64,000 bases of DNA, from contig NZ_CP038015.1 in assembly GCF_004367585.1 (NCBI RefSeq), positions 2,610,001-2,674,000 of the forward strand, given 5' to 3'. Source of the DNA: Paenisporosarcina antarctica (GTDB lineage: Bacteria > Bacillota > Bacilli > Bacillales_A > Planococcaceae). The notes below the pieces were generated by a model. That model made no database searches. It was given only the letters and a program-made list of their open reading frames with translations, and was not told where the DNA came from. The position numbers were made by a program, and so were the translations under genes. Below, piece after piece: positions 46,621 through 55,516 of this stretch (the first letter of the stretch is position 1; every line of letters begins with the position of its first letter).

Positions 46621-47100
46621 CTAAAGACTTTCTTCCTCTAGGGACTGTAAGTTAGATGCTTTCGCAAATTTAGCCACAACCGTGAATCTTTCCATCACTT
46701 CAGCACCGGAGATATAATAGGGCCCACTACGTAACCACGCATGTGCAATTAAATCTCCTTTTTCATCTTTAGCCGTACCTAGATAGAGAGTACTGTCAAT
46801 GTTTCGTTTCTCCAACATGTTCATACCAGCAATGGCCTTTACCAGACACTGACTTTCCCAAAAAGTATAGCCACTCATTAGTTGAATGGCTCTAGATACA
46901 CTTGCTAAATCCTCTTTACTCGATGGAACAAGAGAATAAGAAGTCTCTTTCATCGGTACGCCAAGGGTTGAGGCCACCTTTGAAAATGGGATGCTCTTGA
47001 GATACCGGGCACGACCTAACTGAATAAACGCCTCAACAAGTAGAAACTTTGTTTTCCTATTTACCTTCGAAAAAGCTCGAGCCTTTTTGATCATCTTCAT
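46621..47100 (-). CDS. Lasso leader peptidase B2 (transglutaminase-like)
   Basis: 159 residues of the Transglut_core3 family (lasso B2). Catalytic Cys is in YTFWESQCLVKAIAG (C85) and His in KGDLIAHAWLRSGPYYI (H120), with acidic partner in the same segment. The enzyme cuts the precursor after the conserved leader end (Thr-Met) so that the cyclase can close the ring. ATG 47100 follows AGGAGG by six bases; the gene begins 30 bases after the B1 gene. Confidence 0.9.
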   Translation of the reverse strand: MKMIKKARAFSKVNRKTKFLLVEAFIQLGRARYLKSIPFSKVASTLGVPMKETSYSLVPSSKEDLASVSRAIQLMSGYTFWESQCLVKAIAGMNMLEKRNIDSTLYLGTAKDEKGDLIAHAWLRSGPYYISGAEVMERFTVVAKFAKASNLQSLEEESL

Positions 47101-47130
47101 TATTGCCTCCTAGAGGTTTATCGGTTGAAA

Positions 47131-47436
47131 CTAGGCATCGACTTTATCTTCGATCGTAATTAAGCCATCCTTTTTCAATTTACTTAAAAAGTCAGTGACT
47201 TGTTCCTCACATTCCGTTTGATCCACTTCATATTGAGATCGTAAGGTTTCAACTAATTGTTGAAAAGTAAGCGGTTCCTTTATGAGGTCCCAAATCGCTC
47301 CACCCAATTCGCCTAAGTTATAATACTTCCCATTGTGAACACTTAACATCACTTTATCTCCATCCATATCACTTACGATGTTTCCAGGACTTTGACTATA
47401 TACATGGTTCGTTGTACTTTCTACGTTTTTATTCAT
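47131..47436 (-). CDS. Lasso RRE protein B1 (PqqD-like)
   Basis: 101 residues of the PqqD/RRE fold: VMLSVHNGKYYNLGELGGAI then WDLIKEPLTFQQLVETLRSQ and LSKLKKDGLITI. It binds the leader peptide (W-x-x-P-x-L motif here) and delivers the precursor to B2 and C. ATG 47436 overlaps the 3' end of the kinase gene by eight bases, so the two are translationally coupled. Confidence 0.9.
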   Translation of the reverse strand: MNKNVESTTNHVYSQSPGNIVSDMDGDKVMLSVHNGKYYNLGELGGAIWDLIKEPLTFQQLVETLRSQYEVDQTECEEQVTDFLSKLKKDGLITIEDKVDA

Positions 47437-48364
47437 CTTTTCCCTCCGTTGCTATTGTAGTTAATATGAGATCCACTAATTCATGAGCTGAAAAACGTGA
47501 GACTGGTCTACGTAATTGATAAAAACCAATTTTATTGATCATTTTACTAGAATGAGTAAAATGCCAGTCCATTACTCCAGAACGCTCGATAAAAAAATTA
47601 CGATACGTATTGGTATACAACGTATAAAATCTTTGGAGATTTTGAATAGGTTGAAGATTGATCTCATCATTGTCTCCCTTGATCAATTCAAACACACCAG
47701 CAAGTGGGAGTGGTTCGGTAACAAACTGAGATGGAACAGGAACAGCGAATTTATCTTCTCTAACAAAGAGTGGTTTATAATTTGTTGATTCCATATTAAA
47801 GTGGTGTAAGCTTTCCATCCATAATTTCTGTTGCGGATATGAAGGAGTTACCATGGGTACATTATCACTAGTAAGGGATACGGGTATGACATCATCACTC
47901 AAGAGTTTATAGCCTCTTGTTAAAAATGCAGAAGCAAGAGTAGACTTCCCAGCTCCAGAATCACCAACAATGGCATATGCCTTTCCATCTATGGCTATCG
48001 CACTTCCATGTATGGGAAGGATTTTTCTTTGCATTAATATGGCACCCATACAGGTCCCAAGGATAAAAAGTCGAATTTCATCTTCATCCGCCCCTTTATA
48101 AGGTGAAACTAAGATTTCGCTACCATATTGAATCAAAAATATGGCAGTTTCAGATATATGAAACATAATCCAGTCTTTCTTAATGACAAAATCATCATCG
48201 TCAATTGAATGCTCTGACCATAAACTAGTCAGATCAGCTTTTTCAATTACAATATCTATTCCAACATCCTCTGTGTTGATAGTAGGAATCTCTGGTAGAG
48301 GAAATTCACTTGTAATAGTTAACCCGAATGCTTTGTAAATCGGCTTTTTTTCAACAGTGAGCAT
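47429..48364 (-). CDS. HPr-kinase-like lasso precursor kinase
   Basis: 311 residues. The C-terminal HprK-type domain has P-loop AIVGDSGAGKSTLASAFL (134-142), PIHGSAIAIDGK before it and SDDVIPVS after it. Homologues in paeninodin-type clusters phosphorylate the C-terminal serine of the precursor. All three precursors here end in serine, which fits. ATG 48364 follows AAGGAGA. A 215-base gap to the third precursor holds a weak CCCCTA/TAGGGG hairpin (48453-48481) that may lower downstream expression relative to the precursors. Confidence 0.9.
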   Translation of the reverse strand: MLTVEKKPIYKAFGLTITSEFPLPEIPTINTEDVGIDIVIEKADLTSLWSEHSIDDDDFVIKKDWIMFHISETAIFLIQYGSEILVSPYKGADEDEIRLFILGTCMGAILMQRKILPIHGSAIAIDGKAYAIVGDSGAGKSTLASAFLTRGYKLLSDDVIPVSLTSDNVPMVTPSYPQQKLWMESLHHFNMESTNYKPLFVREDKFAVPVPSQFVTEPLPLAGVFELIKGDNDEINLQPIQNLQRFYTLYTNTYRNFFIERSGVMDWHFTHSSKMINKIGFYQLRRPVSRFSAHELVDLILTTIATEGKDE

Positions 48365-48578
48365 GGTAATAGTCTCCTTTATTAAAAAATGATCTGAAGT
48401 AACAACAAAGTCAGGGATAAGATAATTGCACTAAATGGTCAATATATAAAGACCCCTAAAAATAGCAAATATTGATAGGGGCTAAATTCAATAATCTCAC
48501 GAGCTACAAGGGTTCATATGTACGAATCCAAGCAGAGTTTTTGCATAGAACAGAACCACACGCTAATTATTCTTTCTT

Positions 48579-48713
48579 TTAGCTGCCCATTGGCTCTTTT
48601 TTAGACTTATTATTATCATGAAAAGCTGAATCTGAGAATTCACCATTAACCCCAAACATTGTCATATTTACATCAAGAACTTCTAGTTCGGGTTTCTTCC
48701 ATTCTTTTTTCAT
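48579..48713 (-). CDS. Lasso peptide precursor A3 (distinct core)
   Basis: 44 residues from ATG 48713 with GAGAGGAAG upstream. The 19-residue leader MKKEWKKPELEVLDVNMTM has the W-x-x-P-x-L RRE motif and Thr at -2. The 25-residue core begins FGVNGEFSD, so ring closure between Phe1 and Asp9 is expected (9-membered), and ends KKEPMGS with C-terminal Ser. The tail is longer and more charged (AFHDNNKSKK) than that of A1 and A2. A different conformation or activity is likely. The upstream DNA (about 48721-48835) is a decayed copy of the cyclase gene 3' end. Confidence 0.9.
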   Translation of the reverse strand: MKKEWKKPELEVLDVNMTMFGVNGEFSDSAFHDNNKSKKEPMGS

Positions 48714-48869
48714 CGTATTCACTTCCTCTCATTTAAACTGTTTTAAAATAACTAAATGATTAACCTACCTATTAAAAACTAATAATCAGTATACGTGGCA
48801 CCACTTGGCTTTGGTCCCTGCTAAACCTTTTTTTGTGAGAACACAATTAAACGCGAATGACTCTTTCTT

Positions 48870-49001
48870 TTAACTAGAAGTTATCTTACCTACAGGCGTG
48901 TTAGCAGGAAAAGATGCATCTGTGTGCTCACCACCAAAATTTAGCATTGTCATATTTACATCGAGAACTTCTAGTTCAGGTTTCTTCCATTGTTTTTTCA
49001 T
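48870..49001 (-). CDS. Lasso peptide precursor A2 (core identical to A1)
   Basis: 43 residues from ATG 49001 with GAGAGGAGG upstream. Leader MKKQWKKPELEVLDVNMTM, with Thr at -2. The 24-residue core begins LNFGGEHTD (ring Leu1 to Asp9 predicted), has ASFPANTPVG in the loop and tail and ends KITSS. The DNA of the core is identical to that of A1, while the leaders differ at four positions, so a recent duplication or gene conversion is likely. Confidence 0.92.
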   Translation of the reverse strand: MKKQWKKPELEVLDVNMTMLNFGGEHTDASFPANTPVGKITSS

Positions 49002-49131
49002 CGTATTCACCTCCTCTCAATTAAACTAATTTAGAAATAAATAAATGATTGCTTACATACTAAAAGCGTATAATCACGATCAGTGACAGTCTCTTTTGGG
49101 GAACACAATTAAACGCGAGCTACTGTTTCTT

Positions 49132-49263
49132 TTAACTAGAAGTTATCTTACCTACAGGCGTGTTAGCAGGAAAAGATGCATCTGTGTGCTCACCACCAAA
49201 ATTTAGCATTGTCATATTTACATCGAGAATTACTAATTTGGGTTTCTTCCATTCTTTTTTCAT
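49132..49263 (-). CDS. Lasso peptide precursor A1
   Basis: 43 residues from ATG 49263; GAGAGGAGG starts two bases after the cyclase stop, so A1 is coupled to the cyclase gene. Leader MKKEWKKPKLVILDVNMTM; core begins LNFGGEHTD and ends with two serines, as in A2. Asp9 is the predicted ring acceptor. The core has no Cys, so the peptide is class II. Phe and Pro in SFPANTP are candidate plug residues; this is a guess. Confidence 0.93.
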   Translation of the reverse strand: MKKEWKKPKLVILDVNMTMLNFGGEHTDASFPANTPVGKITSS

Positions 49264-49278
49264 CGTATTCACCTCCTC

Positions 49279-51219
49279 TCATTTAAACTGTTTTAGAAAT
49301 CGATACACGATTAAACAACGCATTAAAAACTTATAATCAGGATCCGTGGCACACTCTGGTCTAGGTCCCAGCTCAACCTTTTGTAGTGCTGACTTTATGG
49401 CCCCACCATCTAAATATTCCAAAACTCTTTTATCGCGACTAAGTTGCTGCACTTCATCTATAAACATGTTCCATTTAGGTATCATGCGATGAACCCAATC
49501 GGCACCTTGAACACCTCGAACTCGTTGATTTAGTCTGACTTTATCAGGTAAATAATTTTCTGTTGCCCTTCGAATTAGCGCTCGATCTACTCCATTTTGT
49601 ACATATTGATTTTCAGGCACTGATAAACAGAAACGAATTAAACGAATATCATTGGTTGGATCCCGTTTCCACACTGAGTAACGTAATGACAGTTTGGCTG
49701 CAAGCGTACTGCCTGCATTCCACTGAGAGACATCTTCAAAGTGTTTTTTTCTTTGACTAAAACTATCAGAATTGGAATACGATCCAGTTTGGTCAATTCC
49801 GCATTCTCTAAATTTGGCATAAACACCCATTTTTGTTGCGAATTCAGGGTTAATTAGAGCAGGGATACTGTAAGGAATCCCCTGAGGAAAGGCTCGGTCA
49901 ATCATTGGAAACCCAATTCTTGCGATAGTAGGCAGGCTGCCTAATCTAGCCACTCCTGCATTTTCTCTATACTGATCTAATTCTTTAAAAAGTCGAACCC
50001 ATTTTAATTTCTTTAAAAGTGTCGCGTAATAGTCAAAAGCTCCCCCCCAAGATATGGTGAAATTACCTCTGTCACCATTAAGTAATATCCCTATGTCTTC
50101 CTCATGAGCTTTTTCAAACATGCCCTTTAACCAAAAGGAGTTTTCAAAAAATTTATATGGCATTTCCATAATTTCTAGAAAATCATCGATTTCTGAAAGG
50201 GAGTCTTTGCCTTCAAAATCATGGTAATGATCTGAAATACCACCAACATACTCGACAGTTGACTTAATAAAAGGTCTCTCATCTGCCAATAAGTAGGTAG
50301 GTGTAAAGTCTTTAAAATCATCGGGAGGAATATAACTAAATGTATGTAACAATTTTTTTTCTCTCTGTAGATTCTTTGCAGCAAATCCAACAACCGCTCC
50401 TGAATCCAAGCCCCCGCTGAGTTGTGACCCTACTTTTCTGTGTGTCCTTAACCGTGAAGTAACAGCTTCCTGAAAGACACTTTGAAACGCTTCGACATAT
50501 TCCCCATCTGACTTAAGTTTTAGTCTCTTTCCTTGCGTAATATATGAATATCGTTTAAGCGTCACTTTATTATTCACGATTGATATGCTATGAGAGGGAG
50601 GTACCTGTTCTATATTTTGATAAGGCGTAATTGAGGAGTCGACTCCATCAACCATTCCGGATATCGCCAAATACTCAGCTAACCATTGTTCGTTTAATTT
50701 TTTCTCTATATAAGGTAGCGCCAATAATGGATCGATTACGGTACAAAAAGCAAAGTTTTCTTGGTTCTTGTGAAAATAAAGCGTTCGACTCCCTGAAAAA
50801 TCTCTTGCCCCAAATAGCCTTTGTTGTCTCTGATCCCAAATCATGAAGGCAAAATCACCGACTAAGTGCTTCAGACATTCTTCCCCCCATTTTTGATAAC
50901 TTAGTAGAATAAGTTGACTATCAGTAAGAGCGCTTCTATCCGCTTCCTCAATAGTTAACAGGTCAAATAATTCCTGACGATTATCTATGATGGCATCAGC
51001 TGTTATCGCCAACTGTCTTTCATAATCATAAAATGGCAGCGTCTCATCCACTGATTCGGGCGTAACCCACTGGGCATGACTGCCAAGAAATACTTTAGTA
51101 TCATTCCATATTTGTCTAGAATCTGCCGGGAATTTTTCTAGATAACTCATTAAAATTGTACCGTGCTGAATTCTCACAGGATCTTTATTAAACTGGTAAA
51201 TTCCCGTAATTGCGCTCAT
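49279..51219 (-). CDS. Lasso cyclase C (asparagine-synthetase-like)
   Basis: 646 residues. The N-terminal glutaminase-like domain lacks the catalytic Cys (starts MSAITGIYQF), as in lasso cyclases. The C-terminal domain has the ATP-pyrophosphatase loop SGGLDSG (268-274) and RRATENYLPDKVRLNQRVRG. It activates the Asp9 side chain of the core as AMP ester and joins it to the freed N-terminus. ATG 51219 is chosen (GGTGGGGAAA upstream) over a longer frame to 51252. The stop is 15 bases before A1. Fragments of its 3' end recur before A2 and A3. Confidence 0.93.
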   Translation of the reverse strand: MSAITGIYQFNKDPVRIQHGTILMSYLEKFPADSRQIWNDTKVFLGSHAQWVTPESVDETLPFYDYERQLAITADAIIDNRQELFDLLTIEEADRSALTDSQLILLSYQKWGEECLKHLVGDFAFMIWDQRQQRLFGARDFSGSRTLYFHKNQENFAFCTVIDPLLALPYIEKKLNEQWLAEYLAISGMVDGVDSSITPYQNIEQVPPSHSISIVNNKVTLKRYSYITQGKRLKLKSDGEYVEAFQSVFQEAVTSRLRTHRKVGSQLSGGLDSGAVVGFAAKNLQREKKLLHTFSYIPPDDFKDFTPTYLLADERPFIKSTVEYVGGISDHYHDFEGKDSLSEIDDFLEIMEMPYKFFENSFWLKGMFEKAHEEDIGILLNGDRGNFTISWGGAFDYYATLLKKLKWVRLFKELDQYRENAGVARLGSLPTIARIGFPMIDRAFPQGIPYSIPALINPEFATKMGVYAKFRECGIDQTGSYSNSDSFSQRKKHFEDVSQWNAGSTLAAKLSLRYSVWKRDPTNDIRLIRFCLSVPENQYVQNGVDRALIRRATENYLPDKVRLNQRVRGVQGADWVHRMIPKWNMFIDEVQQLSRDKRVLEYLDGGAIKSALQKVELGPRPECATDPDYKFLMRCLIVYRFLKQFK

Positions 51220-51326
51220 TTTCCCCACCCAATCTGAAAGATTATTGACCAATAATTTATAATTAAATTTTTGTGAATTTTTGTATTAATACTTTTGATA
51301 ACCCATGTCTTATCTCTTTAAGGGGT

Positions 51327-52556
51327 TCACCTCATAAATGATGATTTTCTCCATGCCCATAAAAAGGGCCGTAAAGGAAAATATAAAAAGTATAGAGGTT
51401 TGGGTAACTTCAATAAATTTGTATCTGCAGGTTTTGGATAAAATAATTTCACAATAACAATAAACTTCTGAACATTTGACATCATTGAAAACAAACGATC
51501 TGAGAAGATTGACTTCAGAGCTGCAATTAGGAACGAAAAATGATTATTCTTATGGTCTTTTACCACTGTAATTTGAGACTGGCATTTGATTTGTAAATCA
51601 CCCATTTCAACAATATAGAATATGGCCAATTGTGCTAGCTTTCTTGAACGTTTTCCTTTTATTACTGTTTTCATTTCTTTATTGATTGGTGTTTTTAATA
51701 GCTGAGTGGTTAATATAAGTGCTTGTCCTAAATGGTGGTGGTCGTACATATTTAGGAAGTAACTAGTGTCATCACTAGAGATTCTGTTTCTTATCAATTG
51801 GTCAATATCCGCTAACCAACGAAGACGAAACCATCCATGCCTATTGCCATGAGTTATAAGAAATGAAAATAAATCTTCTTTTCCCAAAAAGTAGACTGGA
51901 TAACTTGTTAGCTTACTAACCCTCTTTCTTTCCCATAATTCATTAAAGCTATGTTCAATATTAGGAAAAGGATGGAGTCTCCAATGAATTTCAATCTGTA
52001 TCCTTTTTTGAGGATGAAAATAACTTACATGATGGTTCTGCCATGTCCACCCGACAAATGTATTTAATTTCCCTTCTCTCTCGTATCCACTATTTAATAG
52101 AAGTTCATCTGCTCTTATTAAATCAGTTTTAGTAATTAGGATATCTAAATCCTTGGAAGTACGCAGAGATATATCCCCGTAAATGTCTGTAGCTATGACC
52201 GGACCTTTTAAATAAATGAGCTTAATTTGATTTTCCATAAACAATTTACTGACTTGTTCCATTTCTCCACTTAAGCGAAGCATATTAAATGTGTTTTTTT
52301 TATATTCATCGCCTAATAGTTGAACAATCTTTTGAGGTATCCATATTTGTTCTTTCATTTGAATTAATTTTGTATAAATTAATGGATATAGACGATGATG
52401 AATTGCTAATTGAATAAATAACTCCCAATCAACTTCTGTAACCAATTCATTTGTGACTCTCAAATCACTATCGTCATTTTTCGTATTCATAATTGTAAGC
52501 AGTAATGTTAATTCCTTGGGGATGGTAGAGAAATCAAGATCATAATTATTATTCAT
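51327..52556 (-). CDS. Lasso-cluster nucleotidyltransferase-family protein (N)
   Basis: 409 residues of the NTP_transf_5 family. Motif: LIYLKGPVIATDIYGDISLR then TSKDLDILI (G-D-x-x-x-R-x-x-x-D-x-D). In paeninodin-type clusters such proteins accompany the kinase; for pseudomycoidin the homologue adds hexose to the phosphorylated C-terminal serine. A matching tailoring step is expected here by inference. ATG 52556 follows GGAAGGTG by six bases. It is the first gene of the operon; a TATAAT at 52667-52662 (minus strand) is a possible -10 with no convincing -35. Confidence 0.87.
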   Translation of the reverse strand: MNNNYDLDFSTIPKELTLLLTIMNTKNDDSDLRVTNELVTEVDWELFIQLAIHHRLYPLIYTKLIQMKEQIWIPQKIVQLLGDEYKKNTFNMLRLSGEMEQVSKLFMENQIKLIYLKGPVIATDIYGDISLRTSKDLDILITKTDLIRADELLLNSGYEREGKLNTFVGWTWQNHHVSYFHPQKRIQIEIHWRLHPFPNIEHSFNELWERKRVSKLTSYPVYFLGKEDLFSFLITHGNRHGWFRLRWLADIDQLIRNRISSDDTSYFLNMYDHHHLGQALILTTQLLKTPINKEMKTVIKGKRSRKLAQLAIFYIVEMGDLQIKCQSQITVVKDHKNNHFSFLIAALKSIFSDRLFSMMSNVQKFIVIVKLFYPKPADTNLLKLPKPLYFLYFPLRPFLWAWRKSSFMR

Positions 52557-52823
52557 TTTTTCACCTTCCAAATTCTACTAAATTTTTTATATTTAAAAAT
52601 TAAATTAGGCACAAAGTTTTTAATTTATAAAATTTTTATATAATATAAATCATTATACCTAGATATACCATGTTATATTGTCGTAATGAGCTGTCTTATT
52701 AGTTCTATTTTCACATTACTTTATATAACTTCGTCGAATATTGTATTTATTTAGTTAATTTCACACAGCCGTGATTTTTCGTAATAAAAACATAATTCAG
52801 TTATTATTTCAAAAAAAAAAAAA

Positions 52824-52853
52824 GAAGAATTGATAAATAACCATCAATTCTTC
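52824..52853 (-). terminator. Terminator insulating the lasso operon from upstream transcription
   Basis: On the minus strand GAAGAATTGAT and ATCAATTCTTC form a perfect stem (loop GGTTATTT) followed by a run of T (plus-strand A13 at 52811-52823). It lies 270 bases before the first lasso gene. Confidence 0.8.
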
Positions 52854-52919
52854 CTAATAAATTAATATATTAATTTGTATCTTTTACAACCACATTCAGA
52901 CAGTTCCCTCTTTTTTGCG

Positions 52920-52985
52920 CTTGTCACCTTACCCCTTTTGGTACCTGTACATTTTGTAAAACAGTATTGCCAATACTAAGGGATA
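52920..52985 (+). repeat. R1 hairpin module, decayed (copy 14)
   Basis: TTGTCACCTTACCCCTTTTG, GGTACCTGTACATTTTGTAA and CAGTATTGCCAAT match the hairpin module with lost arms. Confidence 0.55.
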
Positions 52986-53038
52986 ATTTCGCAAATCACT
53001 CGTTACCTTCTAACATAGCCCATTTGGAATTTTAGCTG

Positions 53039-53200
53039 CTAGTAATTGCATCCCTCGTATTCCGGTTGATTGAAGAAAGCCGATGGTCGAGAATTTGATT
53101 GATTATCCATTAGTTCTTTTCCTATGTATTGTTCACAGGACCCTGCACCGAAGTCGTAGATTGATTTAGACATCCTGCCGAAATGGTTATCTGTTGGCAT
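53039..53200 (-). CDS. Possible 53-residue protein or gene remnant
   Basis: ATG 53200 to TAG 53039-53041, open for 53 codons in an otherwise stop-rich stretch: MPTDNHFGRMSKSIYDFGAG, SCEQYIGKELMDNQ and PSAFFNQPEYEGCNY. No good ribosome site precedes it, and an in-frame stop lies three codons upstream. Codon use looks coding, so it may be a truncated gene displaced by the adjacent R1 insertions. Family unknown. Confidence 0.3.
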   Translation of the reverse strand: MPTDNHFGRMSKSIYDFGAGSCEQYIGKELMDNQSNSRPSAFFNQPEYEGCNY

Positions 53201-53264
53201 TGATCAGTCACGACATAATTATAGTTTGTACTGTCAGCTTTTTCGTCAAGCTACTGAAGAGGAC

Positions 53265-53400
53265 AAGAGACTTAATCTCTTGCTTAGTGACGATGCGTGG
53301 TTATAGCGATGATTCCTGGGTGGCACCTTCCCCCCTTTTGATACGTGTGCATTTTGGGTACAATAGTGCCACCCGACATATAATGCGAGGGTAAAGTTCG
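53265..53400 (+). repeat. Interspersed repeat R1, copy 15
   Basis: ACTGAAGAGGACAAGAGACTTAATC flank, then hairpin 53318-53374 and ATATAATGCGAGGGTAAAGTT. Its right end joins directly to the truncated zinc-ribbon gene at about 53400. Confidence 0.82.
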
Positions 53401-53701
53401 CGATTAATTGCAGAAACAACTCATCTTGATCTACATACAATTCACCATGAATGATAAACTGATAGCCATCCGATTCTTCTGCTTTCGCTTCCATGATGAT
53501 ACCAATTGGATCCAAGCGCTTTCTTAAACGCAAACGGTGTACCTTTCCTTCACAGTCCCGAATCGTAACACCTTCCGGATAGCTCGTTGCTTTTATCCCT
53601 AGTTTATTAAACATTTTCTCGTTATAACAATCCAAACATAAAAGCTCTGTTCCGAAATGGATATAAGCATCTGTATTTCCGCACAGTTGGCATTCGTACA
53701 T
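53401..53701 (-). pseudogene. Zinc-ribbon protein gene truncated by an R1 repeat
   Basis: ATG 53701 (GAGGTGGCGGGG upstream) starts MYECQLCGNTDAYIHFGTEL and LCLDCYNEKMFNKLG (two C-x-x-C pairs), then VTIRDCEGKVHRLRLRKRLD and HGELYVDQDELFLQLIA. After codon Ala-100 or so the frame enters R1 DNA and adds repeat-derived residues (NFTLALYVGW...). The paralogue at 60540-61104 shows that about 90 further residues are missing. Confidence 0.75.
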
Positions 53702-54018
53702 CCCCGCCACCTCTTTCACTTCTTTTTTCACTCATTCTCTAACTGTTTCCGTCCCTAGCTCGCGAATTATTATGAATAAATTATTACAGAAGAGTTCTAT
53801 ACGACACCTATCCTAACAGAAACCATAGGTACCCGTTTTTTAGTAGGGGTAGGTATCGGAAGTTCTGTGATTGGTACTTCTTCTTTACACAGAAACATTG
53901 GTTTTTAACTATGCCATCCATCTATTTAACATGGTAGGAACCGATTTGAGGTCAATTCATTTGGTCACATTTTTTTCAGTGATGTTCAGACCAGAAGTGC
54001 CATGTACCCTGGGATCAA

Positions 54019-54530
54019 TCATGTAGGTTCGAAAATTTCTACTATCCGGTCCGCTCTTATTCGATTATGACAAAGCTTGTATATTTGATCCAAAAAGGTT
54101 TCAGTGTTTAAAATTGAAGTCGGAAGTGGAATTGTTATAGTAGTAGTACCAAAGGTTTGCTTAAAATATGATTTCCTAATGTCATTTTTGCCATCCCTTT
54201 TTAAAGGGTTGTATTTCCACGAAAGTAAGGTGGCACCATCTTCGTCTATTGTCCGGTTTAACTCGGCAATGGTTGTAGATTTATCATGCGCATAAATGAC
54301 TAAATAATAGTTGTCATTTCGGTGCCAATCGATGAATAAGAAAAAATAGGAATCTTGTCCAAGTTTAGCTACTTCAAAGGCAGATATGATTGGTTTTCCA
54401 TTCCCCATTGATGGAACTGAGTTAAGGTATCATTGAATGTGTCTAATTTATTCAATTCATAGGTTGTAGAAGTAGACTCATTCCAGCGTTCTAAATAATT
54501 ACTTACCATCATAGCCTGCTTTTTTTCCAA
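54019..54530 (-). pseudogene. Frameshifted second copy of the 170-residue protein gene
   Basis: TTG 54530 opens the same N-terminus as the intact copy (EKKQAMMVSNYLERWNESTS). Near 54403-54420 the DNA reads TTCCCCATTGATGGAACTGAG where the intact copy has TTCGCCCATTGATGGAATTGCG, one base fewer, so the frame is lost; the remaining 129 codons stay open in the original frame. Confidence 0.78.
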
Positions 54531-55234
54531 GTTAGCATCTCCCTATTTTTTACTTGTTACTGAATAAATCAGTAATACCTGATTCTTAGTAACTTAATTT
54601 TATCATAGAGAGGTAAGTACATAGGCTTTCCACTCGGCAAGAATCAATAAAAACAACTCAAATGACTCCTGTAGGATATCACCATAAATTGTGCATATCA
54701 TCGCTGTATATACAAACTAAGCTAAATCAATCACTCGCCACATTACTGACTTTCTTTTTCTTCTTCTGAATATAATTAATAACTGAGTAACCATTGTTAT
54801 CAGCTCCTCCTAATTGGTGGGGGTGGGTATCGGAAGTTCTGTGATTGGTGATTGAAAACAATGATTTTAGGTTTTAACTATGCCATCTATCTATTTAGCC
54901 TAATAGGTACCCGAATACTCACATGGGGAATACTCATGCTTGGTTAAAGTTACGCACATGAAGGTTCAATGATTTCGGTTTACTAGATTGGTACCACACT
55001 CTATCATAAGTATCGATGAAAACGCTTGCCGCTCGTAGCTAACTTTAAAATATCTCTCCACGTTCTTTAAATGAAGGATTCCAAACACTATAAAAGCTTG
55101 ACACTTTTCCATGGACGCGAATTTTTTAATTAATTCGTTCATTAATAACAGAAAGTTCTTACATTTATGAGTGGGATATATTATGATAAAAAGAGACATG
55201 TAAGAGTACATGTGACAAAGGAGCGAATTGATAT

Positions 55235-55516
55235 ATGAGATTTAATGTTCATGTAATAATGGGGTTAAATGATGATTCAGTTGGACTTGCATACAAGTTA
55301 AAAGAAAATTACAAAGTTGTTTATATTTGTGATGACACCGTTGAGGTACTAGAAAACCGTGAAGACTTTACCTATGTCCACGAAGACTTTATCCATGCTA
55401 TGGACCCACTCATTACTAAGGTTATTGTTTATGAACCACCCTATAAAACTGGCAAGATAGTTAATAAATCAAGATCGTTTATTATGGAGAGGAAGAGTCC
55501 TGTTGAAAAGGATTAA
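55235..55516 (+). CDS. 93-residue family protein, copy 2
   Basis: Differs from copy 1 at only four positions (for example EVLENREDFT and PLITKVIVYE). Leader with ACATGT palindromes, AAAGGAG ribosome site and terminator (55535-55572) are all kept. It is part of large direct repeat copy B. Confidence 0.75.
   Translation: MRFNVHVIMGLNDDSVGLAYKLKENYKVVYICDDTVEVLENREDFTYVHEDFIHAMDPLITKVIVYEPPYKTGKIVNKSRSFIMERKSPVEKD

Noticed and set aside
48453-48481. CCCCTA/TAGGGG hairpin as a true terminator between precursor A3 and the kinase.
   Set aside because: Stem of only six pairs, long loop and no T run; at most a weak attenuator.
53246-53400. C-terminal 50 residues of the zinc-ribbon frame at 53701.
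   Set aside because: They are R1 sequence read by chance after truncation of the gene.
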